DNA of 64,000 nucleotides from Clostridium folliculivorans (GTDB lineage Bacteria; Bacillota; Clostridia; Clostridiales; Clostridiaceae), in assembly GCF_024341905.1 (NCBI RefSeq), contig NZ_BQXY01000001.1, positions 1,087,013-1,151,012 on the forward strand, in the 5' to 3' direction. Shown one piece after another: positions 56,218 through 64,000 of this stretch. Both the position numbers and the translations under genes were made by a program. Under the pieces are notes generated by a model, which saw only the letters and a program-made list of their open reading frames with translations, searched no databases and had not been told where the DNA came from. Position 1 is the first letter of the stretch, and every line of letters begins with the position of its first letter.

Positions 56218-57321
56218 TTGAAATATGACATGTTCACTAAAGAACAAATAATTTTCCTCACATTTGCAAGTGGCTGTAGTAATATGGCTTTTAACTTTAT
56301 CTGGGCTGTATATTTAGGTGGAAGAAGCTCATGGATTGCGTTAGCAATAGGAATAATATTAACGATTCCCTTCACTTTTGCAATTTTATATTTAAGCAGG
56401 TCATATCCTAAATGTAGTATATTTGATATCATTCAGATTAAATTTGGAAAGTTCGTATACATAATTATTGTGACAATTAATTTGGCAATAAATATTGTTT
56501 TAGCAGTAACTATTTTAAACTTTTTAGCTGGGACGATTAAGGTTTATTTCCTGCAGCTGACACCTGTTTGGGTCATTATAATTATAAATGTTATTCTAGC
56601 CTTTTTATTTGTAAATAATAAGATTTTATTATTTGGAAGAACTGTTGAGCTGCTTACTGTATGGTATATAATTAATTATTTTACTGGATTTTCGTTTAGT
56701 TTTTTTAAAGAATTTGATTTTAGAAACATATACCCTATATTTGATACGACCTTATTAAAGTTTGGAGAAGCAGTATTCTTTTCTTTATGCGCATCATCAG
56801 AAATACTACTTTTCGTCATAGTAATTGGCGGACATATGCCTCAGACTGTTGGTTGTAAAAAGAGTATCATAAAAGGGACCTTACTGTGGGCTTTCATATT
56901 ACCATTAGCATCATTTATTATGCAGGGCATATCTGGCACTGAGTTACTATTAAGTACTTCTTCAGCGGGGGTTGAAATATCAAGAACTATTTTTTTTGGA
57001 GATTTTTTAAGAGGATTAGAAATATTCATCTTAGCCACATATCAGCTTATTTGTATCATGAGATTGTCATTATATTTATATTGTACTTGGATTCCTATAA
57101 AAAAGATATTTAATAAAAAGTATTCGGTGATAATATTATTGCTAATATCTGCGATAATTTTTATACTTTCAACCAGGTTAAATTCTTATAATAAAGCCTT
57201 TTTTATCTCAATATATATGGATTATTATGTGGTTTTTCCTTTTGTGTTAGTCATCATAGTAGTTGCTTTTTTAGGTACACTGATAAATAAAAGAGGTCGT
57301 GTAAGCTATGAAAAGAAGTAA
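56218..57321 (+). CDS. Spore germination receptor subunit B (GerB family permease)
   Basis: 367 residues with ten predicted membrane helices; APC-superfamily amino acid permease fold adapted as a germinant receptor (FTKEQIIFLTFASGCSNMAF, WIALAIGIILTIPFTFAILY). TTG at 56218 is chosen because GGAGAAGGTGG lies 6 bp ahead; an internal ATG four codons later is possible. It overlaps subunit C by 14 bp. Confidence 0.9.
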   Translation: MKYDMFTKEQIIFLTFASGCSNMAFNFIWAVYLGGRSSWIALAIGIILTIPFTFAILYLSRSYPKCSIFDIIQIKFGKFVYIIIVTINLAINIVLAVTILNFLAGTIKVYFLQLTPVWVIIIINVILAFLFVNNKILLFGRTVELLTVWYIINYFTGFSFSFFKEFDFRNIYPIFDTTLLKFGEAVFFSLCASSEILLFVIVIGGHMPQTVGCKKSIIKGTLLWAFILPLASFIMQGISGTELLLSTSSAGVEISRTIFFGDFLRGLEIFILATYQLICIMRLSLYLYCTWIPIKKIFNKKYSVIILLLISAIIFILSTRLNSYNKAFFISIYMDYYVVFPFVLVIIVVAFLGTLINKRGRVSYEKK

Positions 57322-58570
57322 GAAAATATTATTATTACCAATATTAAGTTTATTGATTTTCTTAAATGGCTGCTGGGATTATAAAGAATATGAGAGTATG
57401 ACTCAGGTTTATTCCCTAGGGATAGACCTAGATAGTAGCTCTAAGAAAATAACTGTAACACTTCAATTTATTCCAATAAGTAAATCCTTAGGAGAAAAAG
57501 CAGATGCTTCAAGTAAAGGAACGGTTTATTCTGCGTCAGCAATAACTTTCGAAGATGCATTGGCAAAATTGCAACAAGCTAGTCCTAATAGATTATTTTT
57601 TGGCTACTTGCAGGTTATAGTGCTCGGTGAGGATACAGCAAAATATATTATGAAGGACATAGCTGAGTATTTTCGTCGAACCCCAAGTGTACGTAACTCT
57701 GTAAGTATGGTAGTTGTGCCAGGAAAAGCGGAAGGTGTAATTGCAACTCTTGACCCAAATTCTGCTACATCATCAGGAAAAAAGATACGTACGCTTTTAA
57801 CTTCATATAACAGCAATGGAAATGTGTATTCTGTTACATTACATGATCTTATGATAATGTTGACGAGAGAGGGGGTAGAACCAGTTATTCCAAGAATACT
57901 AACTACTTCTGCCAATAATGAAGGTAAAGCCTCAGGAGGCTCTTCAAATGATATTAGATTTGCTATAGAAAAACAAGGTAATATAGTAGCCAGTGGTATG
58001 GCAGCTTTCAAAGGAGCTAAGTTTGTTGGATGGCTTAATGACAAGGAAACCTTAGGCTTAAACTGGATACTAGGTAATAAAATTCATACCTATAAGTATG
58101 CTAGCTCAGAAGAAGTAAATACTGATAGTAGTTTTCCTCTTTACTCAGATCCAGCAAAATTAGAGTATTTCTATGTAACTAGGTCAGGAAGTAAAATAAA
58201 AGTAAAAATAGAAGATGATAAGCCGGTTGTATATATAAATGTTAAGATTGAGGCTGCATTAAGGAAATACTTCAGTTTTGAAGGTGGTGAAGCAGAATTC
58301 ATAAATTTAGCTAAAGTAGATGAAATTGAGAAGAACTTAGAAAATAGTATATATTCAGATATTGAAGCAGCACTTAGAAGAGGTAAAGATGAATTTAATT
58401 CAGATATATTTGGATTCGGATTTAATTTATATAGGCAGCATACTAAAGAATGGCGTAATAATTATCAATGGTATTGGGATGATATATTTCGTGATGTTTC
58501 TGTTAAAGTAAATGTTGATGCTAAAATCAATAACACAGGAACAAATATTAAAGGGCTTTCTATAAAGTAG
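57308..58570 (+). CDS. Spore germination receptor subunit C, lipoprotein (GerC family)
   Basis: 420 residues. A lipoprotein signal (LLPILSLLIFLNGC) gives the lipidated Cys22, followed by the family's WDYKEYE motif. The N-terminal part contains ITFEDALAKLQQASPNRLFF and GYLQVIVLGEDTA; the last 170 residues form the second GerC domain. It anchors on the outer face of the spore inner membrane with subunits A and B. Translationally coupled to subunit B, terminator 65 bp downstream. Confidence 0.92.
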   Translation: MKRSKKILLLPILSLLIFLNGCWDYKEYESMTQVYSLGIDLDSSSKKITVTLQFIPISKSLGEKADASSKGTVYSASAITFEDALAKLQQASPNRLFFGYLQVIVLGEDTAKYIMKDIAEYFRRTPSVRNSVSMVVVPGKAEGVIATLDPNSATSSGKKIRTLLTSYNSNGNVYSVTLHDLMIMLTREGVEPVIPRILTTSANNEGKASGGSSNDIRFAIEKQGNIVASGMAAFKGAKFVGWLNDKETLGLNWILGNKIHTYKYASSEEVNTDSSFPLYSDPAKLEYFYVTRSGSKIKVKIEDDKPVVYINVKIEAALRKYFSFEGGEAEFINLAKVDEIEKNLENSIYSDIEAALRRGKDEFNSDIFGFGFNLYRQHTKEWRNNYQWYWDDIFRDVSVKVNVDAKINNTGTNIKGLSIK

Positions 58571-58634
58571 ATATTTTTTAGATTATAAGAGGTATGATAG
58601 CAGCAAATCGTAAAAAATTGTATAGTAGCAATTT

Positions 58635-58665
58635 TTAAGGGAAGTGAAAGAATCACTTCCCTTAA
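58635..58665. terminator. Bidirectional intrinsic terminator
   Basis: TTAAGGGAAGTGA pairs perfectly with TCACTTCCCTTAA around a 5-base loop. It closes the ger operon and the convergent DMT transporter gene. Confidence 0.8.
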
Positions 58666-58688
58666 GTCATTTAGCAGGTCTTTTCTTT

Positions 58689-59630
58689 TTAGAATATTTT
58701 AATCAAAACAACTCCTGTAAGCATAAGAAGCAATCCAACTACTTGGATTGGAGTAATTTTGTTTTTAACAGAGTTTAGCAAACCAAATTGCTGAATTAAT
58801 AAACTTCCTGCAATTTGTCCAAATAAAGCAAGGACTACAGTTTGACCAGTTCCAATTTTTCCAACTAAATAGACATTGATAATAATGTATAATGCTCCAA
58901 TAAAACCACCAATCCAGACCCACCAAGGTGCACCTTGAGTAATTGGGTTTATTACATTTGAATAGGAGCGTTCTTTTAATCCTACTATAACAATCAAAAT
59001 AGATGAACCTACAAAGAACGAAATAAAAGCTGCATGAAAAGAGGAGTGAACCACACGACCTAATTGACCATTAATCGCTGATTGAATTGCCATTAAAAAA
59101 CCTACTAATATTCCGATAATCTGCCATATTAAAAGTTCGAATTTATTCTTTTCTTTTCCTGAGCTACTGTCGCTATTATCACTCAATGAATTTACGGCAA
59201 CAGATAGAAATACTCCTAATAATACTAGAACAATACCAATAATTCTATTAAAACCAAAGGAATGTTTTATTGAATTAAACCAACCAAAATTATCAATTAT
59301 CATTCCCATGACACTCATTCCTAAAATCGGCATTACAGTTGTTTGCACACTCCCTAGTTTTGAAAATAGAAGAATATTTGAAGTAAGTGCAATAACACCG
59401 CAAGCACCTCCTAACCACAACCAATAAGGCTCAGTGGCAAATAGATGCAATGGAACTGTAAGTGAAGAACCGCTAATTAGGGTAGTTGCTGTTAAAAAAA
59501 TAGTTCCAATTACAAATGAGATCATTGAGGCCAAGAATGGTGAAACAACAAATTTTCTTAAATATGAGTTAATAGCTGTTTGATTTGCGAGTCCTACCCC
59601 AATGACTATAGCTAAAGCTGCTGTAAACAT
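58689..59630 (-). CDS. DMT-family transporter, fused DUF606 (YdcZ) pair
   Basis: 313 residues with ten membrane helices in two similar halves. Each half contains the DUF606 pattern: NQTAINSYLRKFVVSPFLAS in the first, IQSAINGQLGRVVHSSFHAA in the second; GGACGVIALTSN and GGFIGALYIIINV likewise correspond. DUF606 proteins of about 150 residues usually act as dimers, so this is an internal fusion. It probably exports a small metabolite. The minus-strand start follows AGGAGGTTTTAT. Confidence 0.82.
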   Translation of the reverse strand: MFTAALAIVIGVGLANQTAINSYLRKFVVSPFLASMISFVIGTIFLTATTLISGSSLTVPLHLFATEPYWLWLGGACGVIALTSNILLFSKLGSVQTTVMPILGMSVMGMIIDNFGWFNSIKHSFGFNRIIGIVLVLLGVFLSVAVNSLSDNSDSSSGKEKNKFELLIWQIIGILVGFLMAIQSAINGQLGRVVHSSFHAAFISFFVGSSILIVIVGLKERSYSNVINPITQGAPWWVWIGGFIGALYIIINVYLVGKIGTGQTVVLALFGQIAGSLLIQQFGLLNSVKNKITPIQVVGLLLMLTGVVLIKIF

Positions 59631-59741
59631 ATAAAACCTCCTAATCTGAAAAGTTACTATAATTGCCGTACTATGAGGTTAATGGCAAAATAAATATATC
59701 ACACTAAGGTGACTTTATGTCAAGCTTATATTTACAATCTG

Positions 59742-60437
59742 CTAAAATATCCAGAACAACCTATCCTTTGATATGCTAAATCCAAGTCTCTTTTGTAAGG
59801 CCAGTGATTTTTCATTATCCACTTCTATTTGGGCAAAAGGGATTAAATCATTTTCAAGCATGTGATTTATCATATAGCTTTCAAGCATTGTGCCATAGCC
59901 TAAACGTCTATACTGAGGGAATATCGCTAAGAGTCCCATGCTTCCTTCGAGGTGGTTGCCAATAAAGCCTATGAGAGCACCGTCTTTGTATCCTCCGAAT
60001 AAGTCTCCGTCATCTAAAATTGTTTCAAGTTCGCTCTTTGATAATTTACCATAATGCTCTAATATGATTTCTACATGGCTCTTATCTAACTGTTTGATTT
60101 CTAATTCTTCACTTACACTAAGTTTAGCTTTATCCATATAAACGGCTTGAAAACATTCAAGTTTTTTAGATAGCCTGAATCTATCTATTATATAAGCAAC
60201 CATAAATTCTTGATGTGAAAGAATTAGGTTACAGCTTGATATGCTATCCAATAGTTCTTTTCCTTTTTCAAAATCATCTACGGATAGCATATAGGCATTA
60301 CTTTTCTCTTCTTTTAATAATACGGCATCATCTTCAGCATACAATATGTCTGAAGTTCCTCTACGCATTGTCTCAAGCATGCCTGTGTGTAATAGTGGGT
60401 TTTTTATTAAATACTTAATTGCTTTATCTTTCATCAT
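59742..60437 (-). CDS. GNAT-family N-acetyltransferase
   Basis: 231 residues. The C-terminal half is a GNAT domain: GALIGFIGNHLEGSMGLLAI leads to the acetyl-CoA loop FPQYRRLGYGTMLES, and DNEKSLALQKRLGF near the end is the usual last helix. The N-terminal 110 residues are a second, degenerate GNAT-like region, as in the double-domain FR47-type proteins. Substrate unknown. ATG at 60437 or the adjacent ATG at 60434 can start it (AAAGGTG ahead). Confidence 0.8.
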   Translation of the reverse strand: MMKDKAIKYLIKNPLLHTGMLETMRRGTSDILYAEDDAVLLKEEKSNAYMLSVDDFEKGKELLDSISSCNLILSHQEFMVAYIIDRFRLSKKLECFQAVYMDKAKLSVSEELEIKQLDKSHVEIILEHYGKLSKSELETILDDGDLFGGYKDGALIGFIGNHLEGSMGLLAIFPQYRRLGYGTMLESYMINHMLENDLIPFAQIEVDNEKSLALQKRLGFSISKDRLFWIF

Positions 60438-60769
60438 TTTGCACCTTTAATTATTTATTTTTGTTGAAATATATAAGTCTTATTTATTTTATAAATCACT
60501 TTTAACCAATATTATAATTATAATACTAACTTGAAAAAAATGTATATAGCTATATGAATTACCAATAATCAATCGTCAAGGAATAATAAAAGTATGAAAA
60601 ATTCACAAGAGATTAATGATAGAAAAAACTAATATAAGGCTATATTTTTTGATGAAAAGTTCTTTAATAAAACAATATAAATTTACAAAATATGTTATAA
60701 TCAAAAGAATAATAACTTTTTGGTATTGGCTAAATAAGTAACAAATACTTATTTGATAGGAGAGATAAA
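60438..60769. other. Divergent intergenic region, about 330 bp
   Basis: No gene. A possible -10 (TTATAAT, about 60693-60699) serves the VOC gene; no good -35 is visible. A minus-strand 71-codon frame here lacks a ribosome site and is rejected. Confidence 0.4.
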
Positions 60770-61222
60770 ATGCATTTAGGTTCAATTTATTTAATTGTAG
60801 ATGATTTTTATAAATCAATTAAGTTTTATGAAAAACTATTACAGATTCCAGTTACCAGAAAAAATATGGACAGGTTTGCAATGTTTGAGTTTGAAGGAAA
60901 GTGTATATCAATTATGAATGGACATTTTGATGCTGAAAATCCTGATTTAGTTGTACATAAGGGTGAGTATATAGAGTACTTTGATGATATGAAGTCAATT
61001 GTTAGTGCACATAATGCTCGCAAGTTTGTATTAAATTTTTGGGATGAGAATCTTCGAAAAGAGTATGAGAGGGTTAAGAATTTAGATATTACGGACAAGC
61101 TGACAAAGATTAGATATGTTTGTAATGTTAGCCCATATTATTACTTTCAATTCACGGATCCTGATGGAAATATTATTGAAGTTACTGGTGAATATGTTCC
61201 TGAAGAAGGCGAATTTGAATAG
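60770..61222 (+). CDS. VOC/glyoxalase-family protein
   Basis: 150 residues, start ATG after ATAGGAGAG. One VOC module pair: N-terminal GSIYLIVDDFYKSIKFYEKL, then C-terminal YYYFQFTDPDGNIIEVTGEY with the metal-ligand Glu in the last strand. Metal-dependent lyases, dioxygenases and drug-binding proteins share this fold, so the reaction is unknown. Single gene. Confidence 0.82.
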   Translation: MHLGSIYLIVDDFYKSIKFYEKLLQIPVTRKNMDRFAMFEFEGKCISIMNGHFDAENPDLVVHKGEYIEYFDDMKSIVSAHNARKFVLNFWDENLRKEYERVKNLDITDKLTKIRYVCNVSPYYYFQFTDPDGNIIEVTGEYVPEEGEFE

Positions 61223-61244
61223 TGAATCTTTGAGTTAATGATAA

Positions 61245-61338
61245 AGATAAACCACTTTAGTCATTGAACTCAAAATAAAGAGTTCGGTGACTCTACGAAT
61301 CTTTATTTTGATAGATTTAATTATGAAGTAGTTTATCT
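61245..61338. repeat. MITE-like palindromic repeat, type B
   Basis: Starts AGATAAACCACTTTAG and ends GAAGTAGTTTATCT; inner AAAATAAAGAGTTCGG facing CGAATCTTTATTTT. It starts 22 bp after the VOC gene stop codon. Confidence 0.75.
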
Positions 61339-61405
61339 ATAAAAATGCTATATATGGGTCCGCTTTTAGATAGAAAATAGTTAAATGGGAGATATGAGGG
61401 GTATC

Positions 61406-62164
61406 ATGGATTATAGAGAATTAAAAGAATTATGGAAAAAAGAAGAGAAAGATACAAGTGAAGGATGGGATTTTTCTCATTTAGAGAATAGAAGTGAGGA
61501 AGAAGATTTACCTTGGGACTATAAAGAGATATTGAGAAAGTATTTAAAACCAGATTTTAAATTACTTGATATGGGCACTGGTGGAGGGGAATTCCTATTA
61601 TCATTGAAGCATCCCTTCAGTAATACATCTGTTACAGAAAAGTGGGAGCCTAATGTAAAATTGTGCGAGAAAAGATTAGCACCACTTGGAATAGAAGTAA
61701 AGCAGGTATTTGATGATTCAGAGTTACCTTTTAAAGATGAAGCTTTTGATATGATTATTAATAGACATGAATCTTTTGATATTAAAGAGGTAAAAAGGTT
61801 ATTGAAGCCAAATGGGATATTTATCACACAACAAGTAGGATGCAGAAATAACGAAGGATTATCAAAGGCATTAATTAAGGATTTTAAACCGCCATTTTCT
61901 AAGCATACCTTGGATAACAACTTAAAGGAAATAGAAAAAAACTTTTTTGAGGTCTTATATGCTCAAGAATTTTTTCCATATCTACGTTTTAAGGATATTG
62001 GAGCATTGGTGTATTTTGCAAGGAAAATTCAATGGGAGTTCCCAAACTTCTCTGTAGAAAGCTGTTATGAAGAATTATGTAAATTGCATGAAGAGGTAAA
62101 GGTCAAAGGATATGTAGAGAGTATTGAACATAGATTTATTATAGTTTGCAGAAAGAAAAAGTAA
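61406..62164 (+). CDS. Class I SAM-dependent methyltransferase
   Basis: 252 residues from ATG 61406 (MDYRELKELW), chosen for GAGGGG just ahead; an in-frame ATG seven codons upstream has no ribosome site. Motif I is FKLLDMGTGGGEFLLSL; later ELPFKDEAFDMIINRHESFD and RLLKPNGIFITQQVG complete the fold. The N-terminus SEGWDFSHLENRSEEEDLPW is typical of a Firmicute methyltransferase group of unknown substrate. Confidence 0.82.
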   Translation: MDYRELKELWKKEEKDTSEGWDFSHLENRSEEEDLPWDYKEILRKYLKPDFKLLDMGTGGGEFLLSLKHPFSNTSVTEKWEPNVKLCEKRLAPLGIEVKQVFDDSELPFKDEAFDMIINRHESFDIKEVKRLLKPNGIFITQQVGCRNNEGLSKALIKDFKPPFSKHTLDNNLKEIEKNFFEVLYAQEFFPYLRFKDIGALVYFARKIQWEFPNFSVESCYEELCKLHEEVKVKGYVESIEHRFIIVCRKKK

Positions 62165-62227
62165 TTGCATATTTATGGTTGCCTATGATTGGGACAGCAA
62201 ATAGAAATTTATATAGGAGATATGATT

Positions 62228-62743
62228 ATGGATACAAGGACTATTATGATCTTCCCTAAGTTTGAAAATATTCATATTATAGACGATATTCGAAAGAAAT
62301 ATGACCCTTTGGCAGATCTGGTGTTGCCGCATATTACTTTAGTATTTCCTTTTAACAGTGAGTTGACTAATGAGGAACTTAATTTGCATTTAGAAAAGTG
62401 TTTGAGAGGAATACCTCCATTTAAAATAGAATTGAACGGTTTTAGTAAAAGGCAAGATAAATATGGAAACTATCTATTTTTAAATATTGTACAAGGTAAG
62501 GATGAAATAATAAATATTCATAGCATACTATATAAAGATAAACTAAAGAAATTTGATTTAGGTTATGATTATATCCCGCATATGACAGTTGGAAAACTAC
62601 CTTCTAAAGAGTTGCTTGATAAGGCCTTTGATGATGTAAATAAGTGCAATGATAGATTTTCAACTGTGGTTAATAGGATATCCGTTGAAATGATTGGCGA
62701 GCATGAAGAATCAATTATTGTAATAGAATACGAACTAAAGTGA
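62228..62743 (+). CDS. 2H phosphoesterase, 2'-5' RNA ligase-like
   Basis: 171 residues from ATG 62228 (AGGAGA 7 bp ahead). The two catalytic HxT motifs of the 2H superfamily are present: HIT at 35-37 (LVLPHITLVFPF) and HMT at 118-120 (DYIPHMTVGKL). Such proteins hydrolyse or ligate 2',5' or cyclic phosphodiester bonds in RNA or nucleotides. It follows the methyltransferase by 63 bp on the same strand and may share its transcript. Confidence 0.85.
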   Translation: MDTRTIMIFPKFENIHIIDDIRKKYDPLADLVLPHITLVFPFNSELTNEELNLHLEKCLRGIPPFKIELNGFSKRQDKYGNYLFLNIVQGKDEIINIHSILYKDKLKKFDLGYDYIPHMTVGKLPSKELLDKAFDDVNKCNDRFSTVVNRISVEMIGEHEESIIVIEYELK

Positions 62744-62799
62744 CAAAATTGACAAGAGGCCTCAAAGTAGTTTATCATGTGATAAAAAGGAAGTGAATT

Positions 62800-62844
62800 A
62801 TGATGTATTTAGCGATAGTAGTAAGCTCCATGCAAAGCTTGTAA
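62800..62844 (+). CDS. Candidate leader peptide upstream of the CD3324-like gene
   Basis: A 14-codon frame (MMYLAIVVSSMQSL) with a good ribosome site (AAGGAAGTG). Its last third overlaps GCTCCA (62825-62830), which can pair with TGGAGC (62864-62869). A second stem, ATATGAAAAACT (62846-62857) with AGTTTTTCATAT (62885-62896), follows and nests in the same stretch. The arrangement resembles a translation-linked attenuator but is weaker than that of the ABC-F leader. Confidence 0.35.
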   Translation: MMYLAIVVSSMQSL

Positions 62845-62951
62845 GATATGAAAAACTTTTGCTTGGAGCCAATAGAAAAAGATTAGTTTTTCATATTTTA
62901 TGAAGCGTTGCATCTTCATTTAGAAACTAAATGTTGATTGGAGCGAAGATT

Positions 62952-63227
62952 ATGAAATATGAGAAAGCACAAAATATATTACCAAACAGTATAATAGAAC
63001 AAATTCAAAAATACATTGATGGCGGATATATCTATATCCCTAGAAAAGACGAAAACAAAAAGGCTTGGGGAGAAAATACTGACACTAAAAAGCAGCTTAG
63101 TACTAGAGATTCTGAGATTCTTTACAAGTACTCTTCTGGAATACCTGTTAAAATCTTAGCTGAGCAGTATTTCCTAACTGAAAGCAGTATTAGAAGAATA
63201 ATAAGGAATAAAAGAAAATATGGATGA
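62952..63227 (+). CDS. CD3324-like (Mor-type) small DNA-binding protein
   Basis: 91 residues from ATG 62952 (MKYEKAQNILP, GGAGCGAAG ahead; seven extra in-frame codons exist upstream). It contains IQKYIDGGYIYIPRKDENKK and a C-terminal helix-turn-helix (GIPVKILAEQYFLTESSIRR). This matches the CD3324-type family, related to the Mor transcription activator C-terminus, frequent in Clostridia. Role unknown. A terminator follows 7 bp after the stop. Confidence 0.8.
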   Translation: MKYEKAQNILPNSIIEQIQKYIDGGYIYIPRKDENKKAWGENTDTKKQLSTRDSEILYKYSSGIPVKILAEQYFLTESSIRRIIRNKRKYG

Positions 63228-63233
63228 TAGATG

Positions 63234-63276
63234 AGGCGTATTTTTCACAGTTAGCTCTGTGGGGAATATGCCTTTT
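63234..63276 (+). terminator. Strong intrinsic terminator
   Basis: AGGCGTATTTTTCACAG pairs with CTGTGGGGAATATGCCT (several G-U pairs) around a 6-base loop, then TTTTG. It closes the CD3324-like gene. Confidence 0.8.
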
Positions 63277-63349
63277 GTAATTCATATGAGCAAGTTTATT
63301 ACAGAAGTATTTGCGACCTTGGAACACTAAGCCACCGGTGATAGTATAT

Positions 63350-63375
63350 AGTTAAACCAGTTCCAACTATAATTA
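63350..63375. repeat. Possible end fragment of a type C repeat
   Basis: AGTTAAACCAGTTCCAACTA resembles the left end of the type C elements (AGATAAACCAGTTCCAAATA). The rest of the element is not recognisable. Confidence 0.35.
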
Positions 63376-63427
63376 AAGTATGAAACTTCATTATATACCT
63401 TATGACAGTGCAAGGAGGTGCATATTT

Positions 63428-64000
63428 ATGAGCATTTTAACAATTGAAAACATGAATCATTCCTTTGGCGACAGAATACTGTTCAGCAATGCATCCTTCA
63501 AATTATTTAAAGGAGAGCATGTTGGTCTTATTGGTGCTAATGGAGAAGGTAAATCAACCTTTATGAAGCTTATTACAAATCAAATATTACCTGATGGTGG
63601 CACTATTCAGTGGAATAGAAAGTATACCATCGGATACATGGATCAGCTTGTGGATTTAAAAGAAGGAATTACTGCTATAGATTTCTTGAAAGAAGCATTC
63701 ATAAAGCTATATGATATGGAAAATAAAATTAATGATTTATATAATAGGCTTGGCAATATGGATACAGAAGAAATGAACAAAGCACTAAGTAAAATAGCCA
63801 CAATGCAGGAAGCCTTAGATAAAAATGATTTTTACAGCATTAACTCAATAGTACAGGCAACTGCAGCAGGACTTGGATTTAAGGAGCTTTTAGAGAAAGA
63901 GGTATCGGCCTTAAGTGGAGGTCAGAGAACTAAGATTTTACTTGCAAAACTGCTTTTAGAAAAGCCAGATATTTTACTGTTAGACGAACCAACTAACCAT
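63428..64000 (+). CDS. ABC-F family ATPase, 5' part (cut by window end)
   Basis: 191 codons before the window ends. Start ATG after a perfect AAGGAGGTG site. The first ATPase domain is complete: Walker A GANGEGKST, signature LSGGQRTK and Walker B ILLLDEPTNH as the last visible residues. The insert between them (LYDMENKINDLYNRLGNMDT) is the arm region. The sequence resembles the YkpA/YbiT-type housekeeping ABC-F group rather than the Lsa type; these act as translation factors on the ribosome. No leader switch is visible upstream. Confidence 0.85.
   Translation, partial: MSILTIENMNHSFGDRILFSNASFKLFKGEHVGLIGANGEGKSTFMKLITNQILPDGGTIQWNRKYTIGYMDQLVDLKEGITAIDFLKEAFIKLYDMENKINDLYNRLGNMDTEEMNKALSKIATMQEALDKNDFYSINSIVQATAAGLGFKELLEKEVSALSGGQRTKILLAKLLLEKPDILLLDEPTNH

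Noticed and set aside
60603..60818. A minus-strand 71-codon frame overlapping the VOC gene start
   Set aside because: It overlaps a well-supported gene and its ribosome site; composition is typical of antisense AT-rich noise.

Overview
The window looks like a chromosomal segment of a low-G+C, endospore-forming anaerobe close to Clostridium sensu stricto. By eye the DNA is very AT-rich, with strong AGGAGG-type ribosome sites and frequent TTG/GTG starts. It also carries a complete GerA-type spore germination operon, a B12-dependent (class II) ribonucleotide reductase and a hexameric-type glutamate dehydrogenase. I see no rRNA, tRNA, CRISPR array, prophage module or full insertion sequence. The region is a patchwork of small chromosomal operons, decayed gene fragments and many copies of short palindromic repeats.

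Layout. 0.6-2.2 kb: an HTH-TPR regulator followed by a 46-residue secreted-type propeptide, a probable RRNPP quorum-sensing pair. 2.4-5.2 kb: a divergent J-domain/TPR/SEC-C protein and small membrane proteins. 5.3-7.4 kb: an Lsa/CplR-like ABC-F ribosome protection gene behind a long leader with two upstream ORFs and mutually exclusive hairpins. 7.5-10.4 kb: a DUF1398-like protein and small membrane or surface proteins. 10.8-15.2 kb: nrdJ and gdhA on the minus strand, separated by a cluster of repeats. 15.7-18.3 kb: a MerR regulator and an ABC exporter behind a MerR-type promoter with a 19-bp spacer. 18.5-26.8 kb: a compact four-gene operon encoding a VWA membrane protein, a tubulin/FtsZ-like GTPase, a membrane coiled-coil protein and a membrane protein with a transglutaminase-like end. 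27-32 kb: small regulators, a methyltransferase and a MATE exporter.

32.4-35.4 kb: two paralogous proteins with a leukocidin-like C-terminal domain and no signal peptide. 35.5-41.2 kb: ArsR-aldo/keto reductase, MarR-patatin (the patatin has noticeably higher G+C), an MFS fragment, a lipoprotein and an XRE-TPR regulator. 41.6-42.1 kb: gene remnants. 42.2-54.1 kb: a glycoside hydrolase family 3 locus with a membrane-anchored permuted GH3, a lipoprotein, a second GH3 and a GtrA-like protein, followed by a convergent AgrC/LytTR-type two-component pair and a divergent glycosyltransferase. 54.6-58.6 kb: ger A-B-C operon. 58.7-64 kb: a DMT transporter, GNAT, VOC, methyltransferase, 2H phosphoesterase, a CD3324-like DNA-binding protein and the start of a second ABC-F gene cut by the window edge.

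The strongest candidates for something little described are the VWA/tubulin-like operon, the signal-peptide-less leukocidin-like paralogue pair, the ABC-F leader switch, the RRNPP regulator-propeptide pair, and the MITE-like hairpin families that share one terminal inverted repeat. All functions here are inferred by reading motifs; no database search was run.
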